From Brevundimonas mediterranea (lineage in GTDB: Bacteria > Pseudomonadota > Alphaproteobacteria > Caulobacterales > Caulobacteraceae): a stretch of DNA of 64,000 nucleotides. This document shows positions 1-9,401 of the stretch, piece after piece. Under the pieces are notes generated by a model that was given only the letters and a program-made list of their open reading frames with translations, was not told the DNA's origin and ran no database searches. Position numbers and translations under genes: made by a program. How positions within the stretch are numbered: the stretch's first letter is position 1; each line of letters opens with the position of its first letter. The DNA lies in assembly GCF_014196125.1 (NCBI RefSeq), contig NZ_JACIDA010000002.1:1-64000 (forward strand). The letters run 5' to 3'.

Positions 1-97
<97 letters not shown>

Positions 98-140
98 CCC
101 GCGCACCGCCGCCCGACCTCCAACACCCCGCACGCCCTTA

Positions 141-188
141 CCCCCTCCACCACCCTTCGGGCGGTCCCCCTCCCCCAGAGGGGGAGGA
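141..188. repeat. Extragenic repeat, family A copy 1
   Basis: A palindromic stretch with ctccccc-aga-gggggag at 170-186 and a second imperfect hairpin around the cttcggg at 155-161. Its reverse complement resembles 54042-54087 and, less closely, 54126-54184 is a further copy, so this is a dispersed family. It ends just before the ribosome binding site of hisIE. Confidence 0.7.
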
Positions 189-207
189 TTTTTGAGGAGA
201 CGATCCC

Positions 208-837
208 ATGATCGACCCCAACACCATCGACTTCGCCAAGGGCGACGGCCTGGTCCCCGTGGTGGTGCAGGACGCCGCCACGCTCCAGGTCCTGACCCTG
301 GCCTATATGGACCGCGCCGCCCTGGACGAGACGATCCAGTCCGGCGAGGCCACGTTCTTTTCCCGCTCGCGCGGCGGACGCTGGCGCAAGGGCGAGACCT
401 CGGGCGACCGGCTGCACGTCGTCGGCATCACGGCCGACTGCGACAGCGACGCCCTGGTGCTGTCGGTCAACCCGGTCGGCGACGCCTGCCACCTGCACCG
501 CACCAGCTGTTTCGGCGCGGCCGACGCGCCGGGCCTGGGCCGCATCGCCCGGCTGGAACGCACCATCGCCGAACGCGCCGCCGCCGATCCGTCCGAAAGC
601 TGGACCGCCAAACTGATCGCCGAGGGGCCCAAACGCATCGCCCAGAAGGTCGGAGAAGAAGGCGTGGAAACCGCCTTGGCCGGCGTCGCGGGCCCAGATG
701 AGGAACTCGCCAGCGAGGCGGCGGATTTGATCTATCACCTCTTGGTGCTTCTCCACGCCCGTAACATGGTGTTTCAGGACGTGCTGGACGTGTTGGCCTC
801 CAGAGCGGAAGCGGGCAAAGCGACGCCCAGACCTTAA
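208..837 (+). CDS. hisIE: Bifunctional phosphoribosyl-AMP cyclohydrolase / phosphoribosyl-ATP pyrophosphohydrolase
   Basis: Catalyses steps 2 and 3 of histidine synthesis: hydrolysis of PR-ATP to PR-AMP, then opening of its ring. The N-terminal cyclohydrolase domain (about 1-112) carries the Mg-binding DCDSD (Asp77, 79, 81) and candidate zinc cysteines 78, 94 and 101. The C-terminal HisE domain (about 113-205) has KVGEEGVET (147-155) and EAADLIYH (170-177). GAGGAG at 194-199 precedes the ATG. The 209 aa length suits the fused enzyme. Most alphaproteobacteria encode HisI and HisE separately, so the fusion, and its position away from other his genes, is unusual. Confidence 0.93.
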   Translation: MIDPNTIDFAKGDGLVPVVVQDAATLQVLTLAYMDRAALDETIQSGEATFFSRSRGGRWRKGETSGDRLHVVGITADCDSDALVLSVNPVGDACHLHRTSCFGAADAPGLGRIARLERTIAERAAADPSESWTAKLIAEGPKRIAQKVGEEGVETALAGVAGPDEELASEAADLIYHLLVLLHARNMVFQDVLDVLASRAEAGKATPRP

Positions 838-845
838 AGGCGACT

Positions 846-864
846 GATCCCGGATAATGGGATC
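846..864. promoter_or_regulatory. Inverted repeat upstream of zwf
   Basis: GATCCC and GGGATC arms (846-851, 859-864) with a 7-base spacer lie in the 42-base gap between hisIE and zwf. Its position, ending 15 bases before the zwf start, would suit an operator or small RNA hairpin. No regulator is recognised. Confidence 0.3.
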
Positions 865-879
865 GATCAGGGGACAAGT

Positions 880-2337
880 ATGGCGGCTCTCATTCTGTTC
901 GGCGGCGGCGGCGATCTGGCGATGCGCATGCTGCTGCCTTCGCTCTATTTCCTGGAGCATGACGGGCTTCTGCCGGACGATCTCAAGATCATCGGCGCCG
1001 CCCGTTCCGAAGAAACGCCCGACGAATATGTGGCCAAGGTCCATGACTCCGTGAAGGCCAAGGCCGAGGCGGACAAGGCCTGGGACGACCATTCCTGGGC
1101 CAAGATGAAGGCCCGGCTCGACTATCTGGCCGTGGACGCCACGGATTCCGCCAGTCTGAAGGGCCTGAAGGACCGCGTCGGCGACGGCGAGGTCACGTCT
1201 TTCCTCGCCGTCTCGCCCTCGCTGTACGGCCGCATCGTCACGGCGATGAAGGCGGCGGGTCTGGCCGAGCGCAACTGCCGCATCGTGCTGGAGAAGCCGG
1301 TCGGCCGCGACCTGAAATCCTTCCGCGAGATCGACGACGCCGTGTCCCACGCCTTCAGTGAGGACCAGGTGTTCCGCATCGACCACTATCTGGGCAAGGA
1401 GACGGTCCAGAACCTGACGGCGCTGCGCTTCGGCAACACCATCTTCGAGCCGCTGTGGAACAATCTGACGATCGACCACGTCCAGATCACCATCGGCGAG
1501 ACGGTGGGCGTGGGCGACCGCTGGCCCTATTACGACGAGTACGGAGCATTGCGCGACATGCTCCAGAACCACATGCTCCAGCTGCTGTGCCTGGTGGCCA
1601 TGGAGCCGCCGTCGGACCTGGATCCGGAATCGCTGCGCAACGAAAAGGTCAAGGTGCTGCGGTCCCTGCGCCCCATCACCCCCGAAGAAGCCGAACGCGT
1701 CACCGTGCGCGGCCAGTATGTGGCGGGCGTGTCCGAGGGCAAGCCGGTCAAGGGCTATGACGAGGAGCGCGGCGCGGATTCCGACACCGAGACCTTCGTC
1801 GCCATCCGCGCCGACATCGACAACTGGCGCTGGGCCGGCGTGCCCTTCTTCATGCGGACCGGCAAGCGCCTGCCCGAGAAGCGCACCGAGATCGTCATCC
1901 AGTTCAAGCCCGTCCCCCACTCCATCTTCGACAATGAAGAGGGCGAGGCGCCGGCCAACCGCATGATCATCGAGCTTCAGCCCGAGGAAGACATCTCCCT
2001 GACGGTGATGAACAAGCGTCCCGGCCTGGACAAGCGGATGCAGCTCCAGCCCATCACCATGAGCCTGTCCTGGGGCGTCGACGGCAAGTCGGCCGCCCCG
2101 CCGCGCCGCCGCATCGCCTATGAGCGGCTGCTGCTCGACGCCATGCACGGCGACTCGACCCTGTTCGTCCGTCGCGACGAGGCGGAACAGGCCTGGAAAT
2201 GGGTGGACGAGGTCGCCGAGGCCTGGGCCGAGTCCGGCCAGAAGCCAGACGAATATGTCGCAGGCACCTGGGGCCCCGACAGCGCCGACATGCTGATGAT
2301 GCGCACCGGCCGCGACTGGAACACCACCGATGTCTGA
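880..2337 (+). CDS. zwf: Glucose-6-phosphate 1-dehydrogenase
   Basis: Oxidises glucose 6-phosphate to 6-phosphogluconolactone with NAD(P)+, the first step of the Entner-Doudoroff route. The 485 aa length is typical. The N-terminal nucleotide-binding loop FGGGGDLA (7-14) is a variant of the usual GASGDLAK. EKPVGRD starts at residue 138, and the substrate-binding and catalytic signature RIDHYLGKE spans 166-174 with His169. An AGGGGA ribosome binding site precedes the ATG. The gene overlaps pgl by 8 bases and starts the operon zwf-pgl-edd-glk known from Caulobacter. Confidence 0.97.
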   Translation: MAALILFGGGGDLAMRMLLPSLYFLEHDGLLPDDLKIIGAARSEETPDEYVAKVHDSVKAKAEADKAWDDHSWAKMKARLDYLAVDATDSASLKGLKDRVGDGEVTSFLAVSPSLYGRIVTAMKAAGLAERNCRIVLEKPVGRDLKSFREIDDAVSHAFSEDQVFRIDHYLGKETVQNLTALRFGNTIFEPLWNNLTIDHVQITIGETVGVGDRWPYYDEYGALRDMLQNHMLQLLCLVAMEPPSDLDPESLRNEKVKVLRSLRPITPEEAERVTVRGQYVAGVSEGKPVKGYDEERGADSDTETFVAIRADIDNWRWAGVPFFMRTGKRLPEKRTEIVIQFKPVPHSIFDNEEGEAPANRMIIELQPEEDISLTVMNKRPGLDKRMQLQPITMSLSWGVDGKSAAPPRRRIAYERLLLDAMHGDSTLFVRRDEAEQAWKWVDEVAEAWAESGQKPDEYVAGTWGPDSADMLMMRTGRDWNTTDV

Positions 2338-3046
2338 GGCGCCCGTGATCGAAACCTTCCCCACTGTCGACGCCTGGGCCGAGGCAATCGCCGCCCGCCT
2401 GTCCGAGACCCTGGGCGCCGCCGTCCGCGACAAGGGCTCCGCCGTCTTCGCCGGCCCCGGCGGCACGACCCCCGCCCCCGTCTATCGCCGCCTCGCCGCG
2501 ACCGATCTGGACTGGGCCAGGATCGCCGTCACCCTGGTGGACGAACGCTACGTCCCCGACACCTCGCCTGAGTCCAACGCCCGGCTGATCCGCGACGTCC
2601 TGCTGCAGGACAAGGCCGCCACCGGCCGCTTCATACCCCTCTATACGCCCGAGGTCACGGTCGATCGCGCCGCCATTGTCGCGGCCCATGCCCTGGCCGA
2701 CGCGGGCGGGCGTTTCGACGCGGTCCTTCTCGGCATGGGGGAGGATGGCCATATCTGCTCCATGTTCCCCAACAGCCCCACCCTGAAGACCCTGCTGACC
2801 CCGACGCTGAAGCCGACGGTCCTGGGCGTGCCCCACGGCCGCGACGGCGCGGCGCCGACGCTCGAGCGCCTGTCGATCAACCTGGCCTATCTGATGTCCG
2901 CCGGCCGGGTGATCCTGGGCCTGAAGGGCGACGCCAAGCGCCGCGTCTTCGAGCAGGAGGCCCAGGGCGATCCCAGGATCCAGCCCATCGCCGCCCTGAT
3001 CGCCGCCGGCGTCCCCCTTGAAGTTCTGTATACGGAAGCCAGCTGA
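2330..3046 (+). CDS. pgl: 6-phosphogluconolactonase
   Basis: Hydrolyses 6-phosphogluconolactone to 6-phosphogluconate. The 238 aa length and the motifs GPGGTTP (residues 43-49), VDERYVP and [15 protein letters not shown] identify the NagB-like lactonase (DevB) family. The ATG lies inside the zwf 3' end and overlaps its stop, implying translational coupling. The stop is followed after one base by the edd start, so zwf, pgl and edd are packed as one transcript. Confidence 0.95.
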   Translation: MSEAPVIETFPTVDAWAEAIAARLSETLGAAVRDKGSAVFAGPGGTTPAPVYRRLAATDLDWARIAVTLVDERYVPDTSPESNARLIRDVLLQDKAATGRFIPLYTPEVTVDRAAIVAAHALADAGGRFDAVLLGMGEDGHICSMFPNSPTLKTLLTPTLKPTVLGVPHGRDGAAPTLERLSINLAYLMSAGRVILGLKGDAKRRVFEQEAQGDPRIQPIAALIAAGVPLEVLYTEAS

Positions 3047-3047
3047 C

Positions 3048-4937
3048 ATGACCCTGCACCCCACGGTGGCCGCGGTCACCGCCCGGATCGTCGAGAAGAG
3101 CCGCGCCACCCGCGCCGACTATCTGCGCCGCATGGACGCCGCCCGCGACAGCGGGACGGGCCGCGCCAAACTGTCCTGCGCCAACTGGGCCCACGCCTTC
3201 GCCGGCCAGACCATCGCCGACAAACTGACCGCCATGGACGGGTCCAAGCCCAATCTGGGCATCGTCACCGCCTATAATGACATGCTCTCGGCCCACCAGC
3301 CGTTCGAGCGCTTCCCCGGCGTGGTCCGCGAGGCCGTGCGTCAGGTCGGCGCCACGGCCCAGGTCGCCGGCGGCACCCCCGCCATGTGCGACGGCGTCAC
3401 CCAGGGTCGTCCGGGCATGGAGCTGTCGCTGTTCAGCCGCGACGTCATCGCCATGTCCACCGGCGTGGCCTTGACCCACGACGCCTTCGACGCCGCCCTG
3501 ATGCTGGGCGTCTGCGACAAGATCGTGCCCGGCCTGTTCATGGGGGCCCTGGCCTTCGGCCATCTGCCGGTCGTCTTCGCCCCCGCCGGCCCCATGCCCT
3601 CGGGCATTCCGAACGCCGAAAAGGCCCGCGTCCGCGCCGAGTACGCCCAGAACAAGGTCGATCGCCAGACCCTGCTGGAAAGTGAGATCGGCTCCTATCA
3701 CTCGCCCGGCACCTGCACCTTCTACGGTACGGCCAACTCCAACCAGATGATGATGGAGCTGGCGGGCCTGCACATGCCCTCGACCGCCTTCGTCCATCCG
3801 GACACCGGCCTGCGCGACGCCCTGACCGCCGCCGCCGCCCAGCGCGCCGTCGAACTGGCCCGCAGCGGCGAGTGCCGCATGGCCGACGTCATCGACGAGA
3901 AGTCCATCGTCAACGCCATCGTCGCCCTGCTGGCCACCGGCGGCTCGACCAACCACGCCATCCACCTGGTCGCCATGGCGCGGGCGGCGGGCGTGCTGAT
4001 CGACTGGACCGACATGGACGAGCTGTCGTCCGTCACCCCCCTGCTGGCGCGGGTCTATCCCAACGGCTCGGCCGATGTGAACGCCTTCCAGGCCGCCGGC
4101 GGCGTCGCCTTCGTCGCCCGCGAACTGGCCCAGGCCGGCCATATCCACTCGGACGTGACCACCATCATGGGCAAGGGAATCGAGCCCTATTTCCAGGAGC
4201 CGTCGATGGTGGACGGCCAGCTGGTCTGGCGCGACGGGGTCAAGGAAAGCTTGGACCTCGACATCCTGCGCCCCGCCTCCAACCCCTTCGACAAGGAGGG
4301 CGGTCTGCGCCTGGTCAAGGGCGACCTGGGCCGCGCGGTCATCAAGATCTCGGCGGTCAAGCCCGAGAACCGCATCGTCGAGGCCCCCGCCGCCGTCTTC
4401 GAAACCCAGGAAGACGCGCTCCAGGCCTTCAAGGACGGCAAACTGTTCCGCGACGTCGTCGTGGTCCTACGCTTCCAGGGGCCCAAGGCCAACGGCATGC
4501 CCGAACTGCACAGCCTGTCGCCGGCCCTGTCCGTCATCCAGGACAAGGGGTTCAAGGTCGCCTTCGTCACCGACGGCCGCATGTCGGGCGCCAGCGGCAA
4601 GACCCCCGCCGCCATCCACGTCTCGCCCGAGGCCCTGGCCGGTGGCCCCCTGGCCCATGTGAAGGACGGGGATATCATCCGTCTGGACGCCGAGGCCGGG
4701 GTTCTGACCACGGTGGGCGTCGGCGACCTGTCGGCCCGTCCCGCCGCCGCCCGATCCGCCGCCAACGCCGAGGGCTCGTCCTGGGGCTATGGCCGCGAAC
4801 TGTTCGGCGCCTTCCGCCACGTCGTCACCACGGCCGAACAGGGGGCGACCGTCTGTTTCGCCGTCCCGACCGGCTCTCGCGGCCATGACGACACGCCGCC
4901 CAACCCCAACTTCGTCGACCGGACCGTGGACGCCTGA
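3048..4937 (+). CDS. edd: Phosphogluconate dehydratase
   Basis: Dehydrates 6-phosphogluconate to KDPG, the committed Entner-Doudoroff step. It belongs to the IlvD/Edd [4Fe-4S] dehydratase family. Conserved elements include [40 protein letters not shown] and [14 protein letters not shown], which hold cluster cysteines, and [21 protein letters not shown] toward the C-terminus in slightly shortened form. An in-frame ATG 30 bases upstream would lie inside pgl, so I chose the ATG one base after the pgl stop, giving 629 aa. The aldolase gene eda is not in this operon. Confidence 0.96.
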   Translation: MTLHPTVAAVTARIVEKSRATRADYLRRMDAARDSGTGRAKLSCANWAHAFAGQTIADKLTAMDGSKPNLGIVTAYNDMLSAHQPFERFPGVVREAVRQVGATAQVAGGTPAMCDGVTQGRPGMELSLFSRDVIAMSTGVALTHDAFDAALMLGVCDKIVPGLFMGALAFGHLPVVFAPAGPMPSGIPNAEKARVRAEYAQNKVDRQTLLESEIGSYHSPGTCTFYGTANSNQMMMELAGLHMPSTAFVHPDTGLRDALTAAAAQRAVELARSGECRMADVIDEKSIVNAIVALLATGGSTNHAIHLVAMARAAGVLIDWTDMDELSSVTPLLARVYPNGSADVNAFQAAGGVAFVARELAQAGHIHSDVTTIMGKGIEPYFQEPSMVDGQLVWRDGVKESLDLDILRPASNPFDKEGGLRLVKGDLGRAVIKISAVKPENRIVEAPAAVFETQEDALQAFKDGKLFRDVVVVLRFQGPKANGMPELHSLSPALSVIQDKGFKVAFVTDGRMSGASGKTPAAIHVSPEALAGGPLAHVKDGDIIRLDAEAGVLTTVGVGDLSARPAAARSAANAEGSSWGYGRELFGAFRHVVTTAEQGATVCFAVPTGSRGHDDTPPNPNFVDRTVDA

Positions 4938-4967
4938 TCCACCAAACCGAGCGCAGGAAACGCCTCA

Positions 4968-5939
4968 ATGAATGACAAGACCCTCCTCGTCGGTGATGTC
5001 GGCGGCACAAACGCCCGCTTCGCCGTGGCCCGCATGGTCGATGGCAAGCCCGTGCTGGACCACCACGAAAGCTTCCCGGCCGAGACCTATCCGACCTTCC
5101 TGGAAGGCGTCGCCGCCTTCATCGAGGGCTGCGAGGTCAAGCCGACCGGCGGCGTCATCGCCGTCGCCGGCCCCGTCACCGACGGCGAGATCGACCTGAC
5201 CAACTCGCCCTGGCGCGTGTCCGAAGCCGAGCTTCAGACCCTGGGCCTGAAGCCGGTCAAACTGATCAACGACTTCGAGGCCCTGGCCTGGGGCGCCCCC
5301 GTGGTGCCGGAAGACCAGTTGGAAAGCCTGGGCGGTCCTGTCGACGGCGATCCCCATTCGACCGTGGCCGTGCTCGGCCCCGGCACCGGCTTCGGCGTCT
5401 CAGCCCTGATCCGCGACGCCCATGGCAAGGAAATGGCCATGCCGTCGGAAGGCGGCCACGCCTGTTTCCCCCCCGGCGATCCGGTCGAGGACGAGATCCT
5501 GCGCATCCTGCGCCGCCGCTATGACCGCGTCTCCATCGAACGCCTGATCTGCGGCCCCGGCCTGCTGAACATGCACCGCGCCCTGGCCGAGATCGACGGT
5601 CGCGAGACCCATATCGACGACCCGGCCCAGATCACCCAGACGGCGATGAGCGATCCCAACAGCCCGTGCGGCGCCACCCTGGCCCGTTTCTGCGCCATCC
5701 TGGGCGCGGTCGCCGGCGACATCGCCCTGACCACCGGTTCGCGCGGCGGCGTCTATATCGCCGGCGGCATCGTTCCGCGCATCCTGCCCTTCATCAAGGC
5801 CAGCCCCTTCCGCCAGCGCTTCGAGCGCAAGGGCCGGTTCAAGGACTATATGTCCGAGATTCCGACCAAGGTGATCATGCACAAACACGCCGCGCTTCTG
5901 GGCGCCGCGCGGGTCGCCTTCGCCGAATCCGAAGGCTGA
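4968..5939 (+). CDS. glk: Glucokinase
   Basis: Phosphorylates glucose with ATP to glucose 6-phosphate, supplying zwf. The 323 aa protein is of the proteobacterial Glk family. GDVGGTNARFAVA near the N-terminus is the phosphate-binding motif, EGGHACFPP is in the middle, and the ROK/hexokinase-like glycine motif YIAGGIVPRI lies near 263-272. It follows edd by 30 bases with a GCAGGAAA ribosome binding site and is the last gene of the Entner-Doudoroff operon. Confidence 0.95.
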   Translation: MNDKTLLVGDVGGTNARFAVARMVDGKPVLDHHESFPAETYPTFLEGVAAFIEGCEVKPTGGVIAVAGPVTDGEIDLTNSPWRVSEAELQTLGLKPVKLINDFEALAWGAPVVPEDQLESLGGPVDGDPHSTVAVLGPGTGFGVSALIRDAHGKEMAMPSEGGHACFPPGDPVEDEILRILRRRYDRVSIERLICGPGLLNMHRALAEIDGRETHIDDPAQITQTAMSDPNSPCGATLARFCAILGAVAGDIALTTGSRGGVYIAGGIVPRILPFIKASPFRQRFERKGRFKDYMSEIPTKVIMHKHAALLGAARVAFAESEG

Positions 5940-6020
5940 TCGTCTCGAAAATTATCACGGCGGCGTGAACCCAACCGCCGCCGTGACGTTTCCTCCGCTC
6001 CAGAAACGGAAGGAAACCTC

Positions 6021-6326
6021 ATGAAAAAGTTCGCCATCGCCGCCGCCTCGCTGTTCGTGCTTTCGGGCGTCGCCGCCTGCGGTGAAAGCGCCGCCGACAA
6101 GGCCGCCGAAAGCCGCGCCGACGCCGTCGAGGCCACGGGCGAGGCCCGCGCCGACCAGCTGGAAGCCCAGGCCGACGCCGCCCCGACCAACGCCCAGGAA
6201 GACGCCCTGAACCGCCAGGCCGACCAGGTCGAGGACAACGCCGACCGTCGCGCCGACCAGATCGAACAACAGGGCGGCAACGCCGACGGCGGCATGACCA
6301 CCAACAACACCCCGACCACCAACTAA
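6021..6326 (+). CDS. Small Ala/Asp/Glu-rich lipoprotein
   Basis: A 101 aa protein with a lipoprotein signal peptide: positively charged N-terminus, hydrophobic core, and lipobox VAAC ending at Cys20. The mature part is hydrophilic and holds loose repeats of the form ADQ(L/V/I)E, likely a short coiled coil. GGAAGGAAA precedes the ATG. No function can be named. It sits 81 bases after glk and just before a strong terminator, so it may be co-transcribed with the sugar operon or have its own promoter. Confidence 0.8.
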   Translation: MKKFAIAAASLFVLSGVAACGESAADKAAESRADAVEATGEARADQLEAQADAAPTNAQEDALNRQADQVEDNADRRADQIEQQGGNADGGMTTNNTPTTN

Positions 6327-6341
6327 GGTCGGCGACTCCTG

Positions 6342-6370
6342 GCCCCCGTCGTTCGCGGCGGGGGCTTTTT
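6342..6370 (+). terminator. Rho-independent terminator
   Basis: GCCCCCG...CGGGGGC forms a GC-rich stem (6342-6365) with a UUCG-containing loop, followed by five T at 6366-6370. It closes the glk/lipoprotein transcript and faces the convergent DUF1295 gene, whose stop begins at 6376. Confidence 0.9.
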
Positions 6371-6375
6371 GCGCC

Positions 6376-7179
6376 TTAACCCACCTTCGGCGGCCACGGC
6401 ACAAACGCACTCGTCCGCTTCACATAGTCCGCATAGCCCGGCCGCGACTTGTTGATCGCCTTCTCGGTAATCCCGATTCCCGACCAGCGCGTCAGTGTGA
6501 AGGTCAGGAAGATCGGCCCCGCGATCGACCACAGGCCGACGCCGGTCTCCGCCGCGATCAGCCACAGCCCCCACCAGACGCAGGCATCGCCGAAATAGTT
6601 CGGATGCCGCGTATAGCGCCACAGGCCGGTGTCCAGCACCTTGCCCTTATTGGCCGGATCGCGCTTGAACGCCGCCAACTGGGCGTCGCCGACGCTTTCG
6701 AACACGATCCCGACCACCGCCAGCACAACGCCGACCCCAGCGATCACGCCCAGCCCCGGCTGAGCCGCGACCTGCCCCATCTGCACCGGCAGCGACGTCA
6801 GCCAGGCCAGCACGGCCTGGGGCAGAAACACGAACAACAGCGCCGTCTTGGCGAACGACCAGCCCTTGTTCCGTTCCTGATCCTCGACGATCTGCACATA
6901 CCGCCCGTCCGCCCCGCTGGCCCGCCAGCGCCGGAACAGGTGCAGGCCCAGCCGCAGCGCCCAGACCGCGCACAGCCCGACCAGCAGCGCCTTGCGCGCC
7001 GGATCGCCGTCGGCGCGCGGCAGGGTCGCCACCGCCAGCAACAACATGCCCAACGGCCAGACCGCATCGATGAAGCTGACGTCCTTCAGCTTCAGGGCGA
7101 CCAGCCACAGGCCGAGCATCACGGCCACGATCAGAGCCAGGTTCAGTCCCAGCAGAATGAGGATGTCGGTCAGGGTCAT
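6376..7179 (-). CDS. DUF1295 family membrane protein
   Basis: A 267 aa polytopic inner-membrane protein with about seven hydrophobic segments. The C-terminal part has the signature of DUF1295 and the related steroid 5-alpha-reductase/isoprenylcysteine methyltransferase fold: GLWRYTRHPNYFGD near residue 189, then SRPGYADYVKRTSAFVPWPP. The substrate in bacteria is not established. It ends next to the 6342-6370 terminator and is transcribed toward it. Confidence 0.85.
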   Translation of the reverse strand: MTLTDILILLGLNLALIVAVMLGLWLVALKLKDVSFIDAVWPLGMLLLAVATLPRADGDPARKALLVGLCAVWALRLGLHLFRRWRASGADGRYVQIVEDQERNKGWSFAKTALLFVFLPQAVLAWLTSLPVQMGQVAAQPGLGVIAGVGVVLAVVGIVFESVGDAQLAAFKRDPANKGKVLDTGLWRYTRHPNYFGDACVWWGLWLIAAETGVGLWSIAGPIFLTFTLTRWSGIGITEKAINKSRPGYADYVKRTSAFVPWPPKVG

Positions 7180-7216
7180 GGGCCTGATACGGCGGCGGCA
7201 GGACTGTGGATGGCGC

Positions 7217-7798
7217 CTACGCCGGTTCGACCACGCTCAACTCCGGCCACCGCCCCCGCGCATTCTCAATCGTCTTCGCCCAGCCCTTGGCCAGCGGCCG
7301 GTTCGGGTTCGGCCGGACGACCATGGCGAACACATCCTCCAGCCCGAAGGGCGCCGCCACGGTGATCGTGTCGTCCGCCTCCAGCCGCACCCCGACGGCG
7401 AAGGTCGGGGCCACGAACCGGCCCAGGGCTTCGTCGGTCGAGTGCAACGGCTCATAGGGCTCGCCGAACCGGTTCTGGAACCACAGGTGCACCCGCGCCT
7501 GATTGCGCACCTCGACCTGGCTGCGGAACGGCTCGTCAAAGGCGGCGGCGACCCGTTTGATCACCACGTCCTCGGCCTCATACGACAGGTCCGAACCGTC
7601 GAAATAGGCCAGGTCATAGTCCTTGATCCCGTATCCCGCCGGTCGTCCCGTCCTGGCGTTCCACACCGCCTGATAGACGGCCCCCGACACCAGCCGCCAG
7701 TCGGGCACGTCCAGCGCCCTCACCGTCCGCAAGACGTGCATCAGGCCGGGATCGGCGCGGACGACAGCGATCAATTCCTCGGTCAGGGCGTCGTTCAC
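7217..7798 (-). CDS. Nucleotidyltransferase family protein (COG3575/DUF925-like)
   Basis: A protein of 193 aa. Residues VWNARTGRPAGYGIKDYDL with the DYDLAYFD acid pair and the later EVRNQARVHLWF match the nucleotidyltransferase family related to DUF925, whose substrate is unknown. I chose the GTG at 7798 because it overlaps the thiD stop as GTGA. The open frame upstream of it is antisense-like noise inside thiD. It is probably the last gene of a sugE-thiD-nucleotidyltransferase transcript. Confidence 0.8.
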   Translation of the reverse strand: MNDALTEELIAVVRADPGLMHVLRTVRALDVPDWRLVSGAVYQAVWNARTGRPAGYGIKDYDLAYFDGSDLSYEAEDVVIKRVAAAFDEPFRSQVEVRNQARVHLWFQNRFGEPYEPLHSTDEALGRFVAPTFAVGVRLEADDTITVAAPFGLEDVFAMVVRPNPNRPLAKGWAKTIENARGRWPELSVVEPA

Positions 7799-8595
7799 CC
7801 CCGCACCGGCCAACCGTGATCCAGCGGCCCGTGTCCGCCGCCCAGACCCGGCGCGCGCCGGATGGCCTCGCCGACATAGGCCCAGGCTTCGGCCACCGCG
7901 ACCTCCAGCGGCCGTCCCAGGGCCAGGCCCGCCGCGCACGCACTCGCCAGCGTACAGCCCGTGCCGTGGGTGTGGCGGGTGTCGATCCGTTCGGCCTCCA
8001 GCACCGTCTCCCCGTCGGCCGTCATCAGCAAGTCGATCACCGTCGGCCCGTCCACATGACCGCCCTTCATCAGCACCGCCCGCGCGCCCAGTTTCAGCAG
8101 GGCCTCGCCCGCCCGCCGCTGACCGTCGATGTCGCGCACCACCAGCCCGGTCAGGGCCTCGGCCTCGGGCGCATTAGGGGTCAGCAGGGCCGCGCGCGGG
8201 ATCATCAGCCGCTTCACCGCCTCCACCGCCGCGTCCGGCAGCAGCGGATGCCCGCCCTTGGCCACCATGACCGGATCGACCACCGCCGGGGCGTCCGCCT
8301 CGTCCAGCAGGGCCGCCACCGTCTCGACCACCTCGACCGAGCCCAGCATGCCGGTCTTGAAGGCGTCGGTCCCGATATCCCCCAGCACCGCCCGCGCCTG
8401 GGCCGCGATCAACTCCAGCGGCAGCGGATGGACGCCGTGAACCCCCAGGGTGTTCTGCACCGTGATCGCCGTGATCGCCGTGGCGGCGAATCCGCCCATC
8501 ATCGTCACCGCCTTGATGTCGGCCTGGATCCCGGCGCCCCCGCCACTGTCCGACCCGGCCAGGATCAGCACCCGTCCTTGATAGAGCCCGCTCAT
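7795..8595 (-). CDS. thiD: Hydroxymethylpyrimidine/phosphomethylpyrimidine kinase
   Basis: Phosphorylates HMP and HMP-phosphate to HMP-pyrophosphate for thiamine synthesis. The 266 aa protein has the ribokinase-fold signatures LILAGSDSGGGAGIQADIKA (11-30), VDPVMVAKGG, LLTPNAPEAEAL and the anion-hole motif HGTGCT near the C-terminus. The ATG at 8595 overlaps the stop of the SMR gene as ATGA, and its own stop overlaps the next GTG. thiC lies about 39 kb away in this window, so the pathway is not in one operon. Confidence 0.95.
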   Translation of the reverse strand: MSGLYQGRVLILAGSDSGGGAGIQADIKAVTMMGGFAATAITAITVQNTLGVHGVHPLPLELIAAQARAVLGDIGTDAFKTGMLGSVEVVETVAALLDEADAPAVVDPVMVAKGGHPLLPDAAVEAVKRLMIPRAALLTPNAPEAEALTGLVVRDIDGQRRAGEALLKLGARAVLMKGGHVDGPTVIDLLMTADGETVLEAERIDTRHTHGTGCTLASACAAGLALGRPLEVAVAEAWAYVGEAIRRAPGLGGGHGPLDHGWPVRG

Positions 8596-8936
8596 GCGTG
8601 CGCCCCCGAGAACAGCTTCAGGCCCACGATGCCCGACACGATCAGCAGGATGCACACCGCCCGCACCGCCGTCGCCGGCTCGCCATAGACGACGATCCCG
8701 ACCAGGGCCGCGCCCACCGCCCCGATCCCGGTCCAGATCGCATAGGCCGTGCCGATCGGCAGCTTCTGCGTCGCCACCCACAGCAGGACCATGCTGGCCG
8801 CCAGCGCGACCAGCACGCCCAGCGACGTCAGCGGCCTTTGCAGGCTGACGTTCTTCAGGCCGGACGCCCACAGCACTTCCAGCAGACCGGCGACGACCAG
8901 CGTCACCCACGGATTGATCGACATGATCCAAGACAT
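8592..8936 (-). CDS. SMR family exporter, SugE/Gdx type
   Basis: A 114 aa protein with four predicted membrane helices, typical of small multidrug resistance transporters. LLEVLWASGLKN near the N-terminus has the membrane Glu used for proton coupling and the W-A-x-G-L-K pattern of the SugE/Gdx (guanidinium exporter) branch rather than EmrE. GTAYAIWTGIGAVGAAL follows. A second in-frame ATG at 8924 (MSINPW) is an equally good start. No guanidine riboswitch is evident upstream. Confidence 0.87.
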   Translation of the reverse strand: MSWIMSINPWVTLVVAGLLEVLWASGLKNVSLQRPLTSLGVLVALAASMVLLWVATQKLPIGTAYAIWTGIGAVGAALVGIVVYGEPATAVRAVCILLIVSGIVGLKLFSGAHA

Positions 8937-8979
8937 GGCGACCAGATGGCCCAGCCGGTCCGCCGGGGCAAGCGTCGGC

Positions 8980-9336
8980 TTACCCGCCCAGCGGCCCCTT
9001 GAAGATGAAGAAGGCCCCCAGGCCGATGAAGCCGAACCCGACCAGATGGTTCACCGTCAGCTTCTCGCCCAGGTACAGCACCGAGAAGCCGGCGAAGACC
9101 AGCAGGGTGATCACCTCCTGCATCGTCTTCAGCTCCGCCGCCGAATAGACCTGATGGCCGATCCGGTTGGCCGGCACCGCCAGCCAGTATTCGAAGAAGG
9201 CGATCCCCCAGCTGGCCATGACCAGCAGCCACAGCGGCTTGTGATCGAACTTCAGATGTCCGTACCAGGCGAAGGTCATGAAGACGTTCGACAGGGCCAG
9301 CATGACGATGGGGGCGATATAGGGGGTCAGGGGCAT
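8980..9336 (-). CDS. DUF486 family membrane protein
   Basis: A 118 aa protein of four hydrophobic segments. NVFMTFAWYGHLKF, FFEYWLAVPANRIGH and LKTMQEVITLLVFAGFSV mark DUF486, a family related to small drug/metabolite transporters with no proven substrate. It lies 44 bases upstream of the SMR gene on the same strand, so the two small transporter-like proteins may be co-expressed. Confidence 0.85.
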   Translation of the reverse strand: MPLTPYIAPIVMLALSNVFMTFAWYGHLKFDHKPLWLLVMASWGIAFFEYWLAVPANRIGHQVYSAAELKTMQEVITLLVFAGFSVLYLGEKLTVNHLVGFGFIGLGAFFIFKGPLGG

Positions 9337-9401
9337 GGGCTTTGATCAGGACGACGGTTCGCTTCGCCCCTACACCGGCCGCGACCTCGCGTCGCGGGTC
9401 T

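Noticed and set aside
7799..7939. N-terminal extension of the nucleotidyltransferase
   Set aside because: Arg/Gly-rich residues within the thiD gene; the GTG overlapping the thiD stop is the better start.
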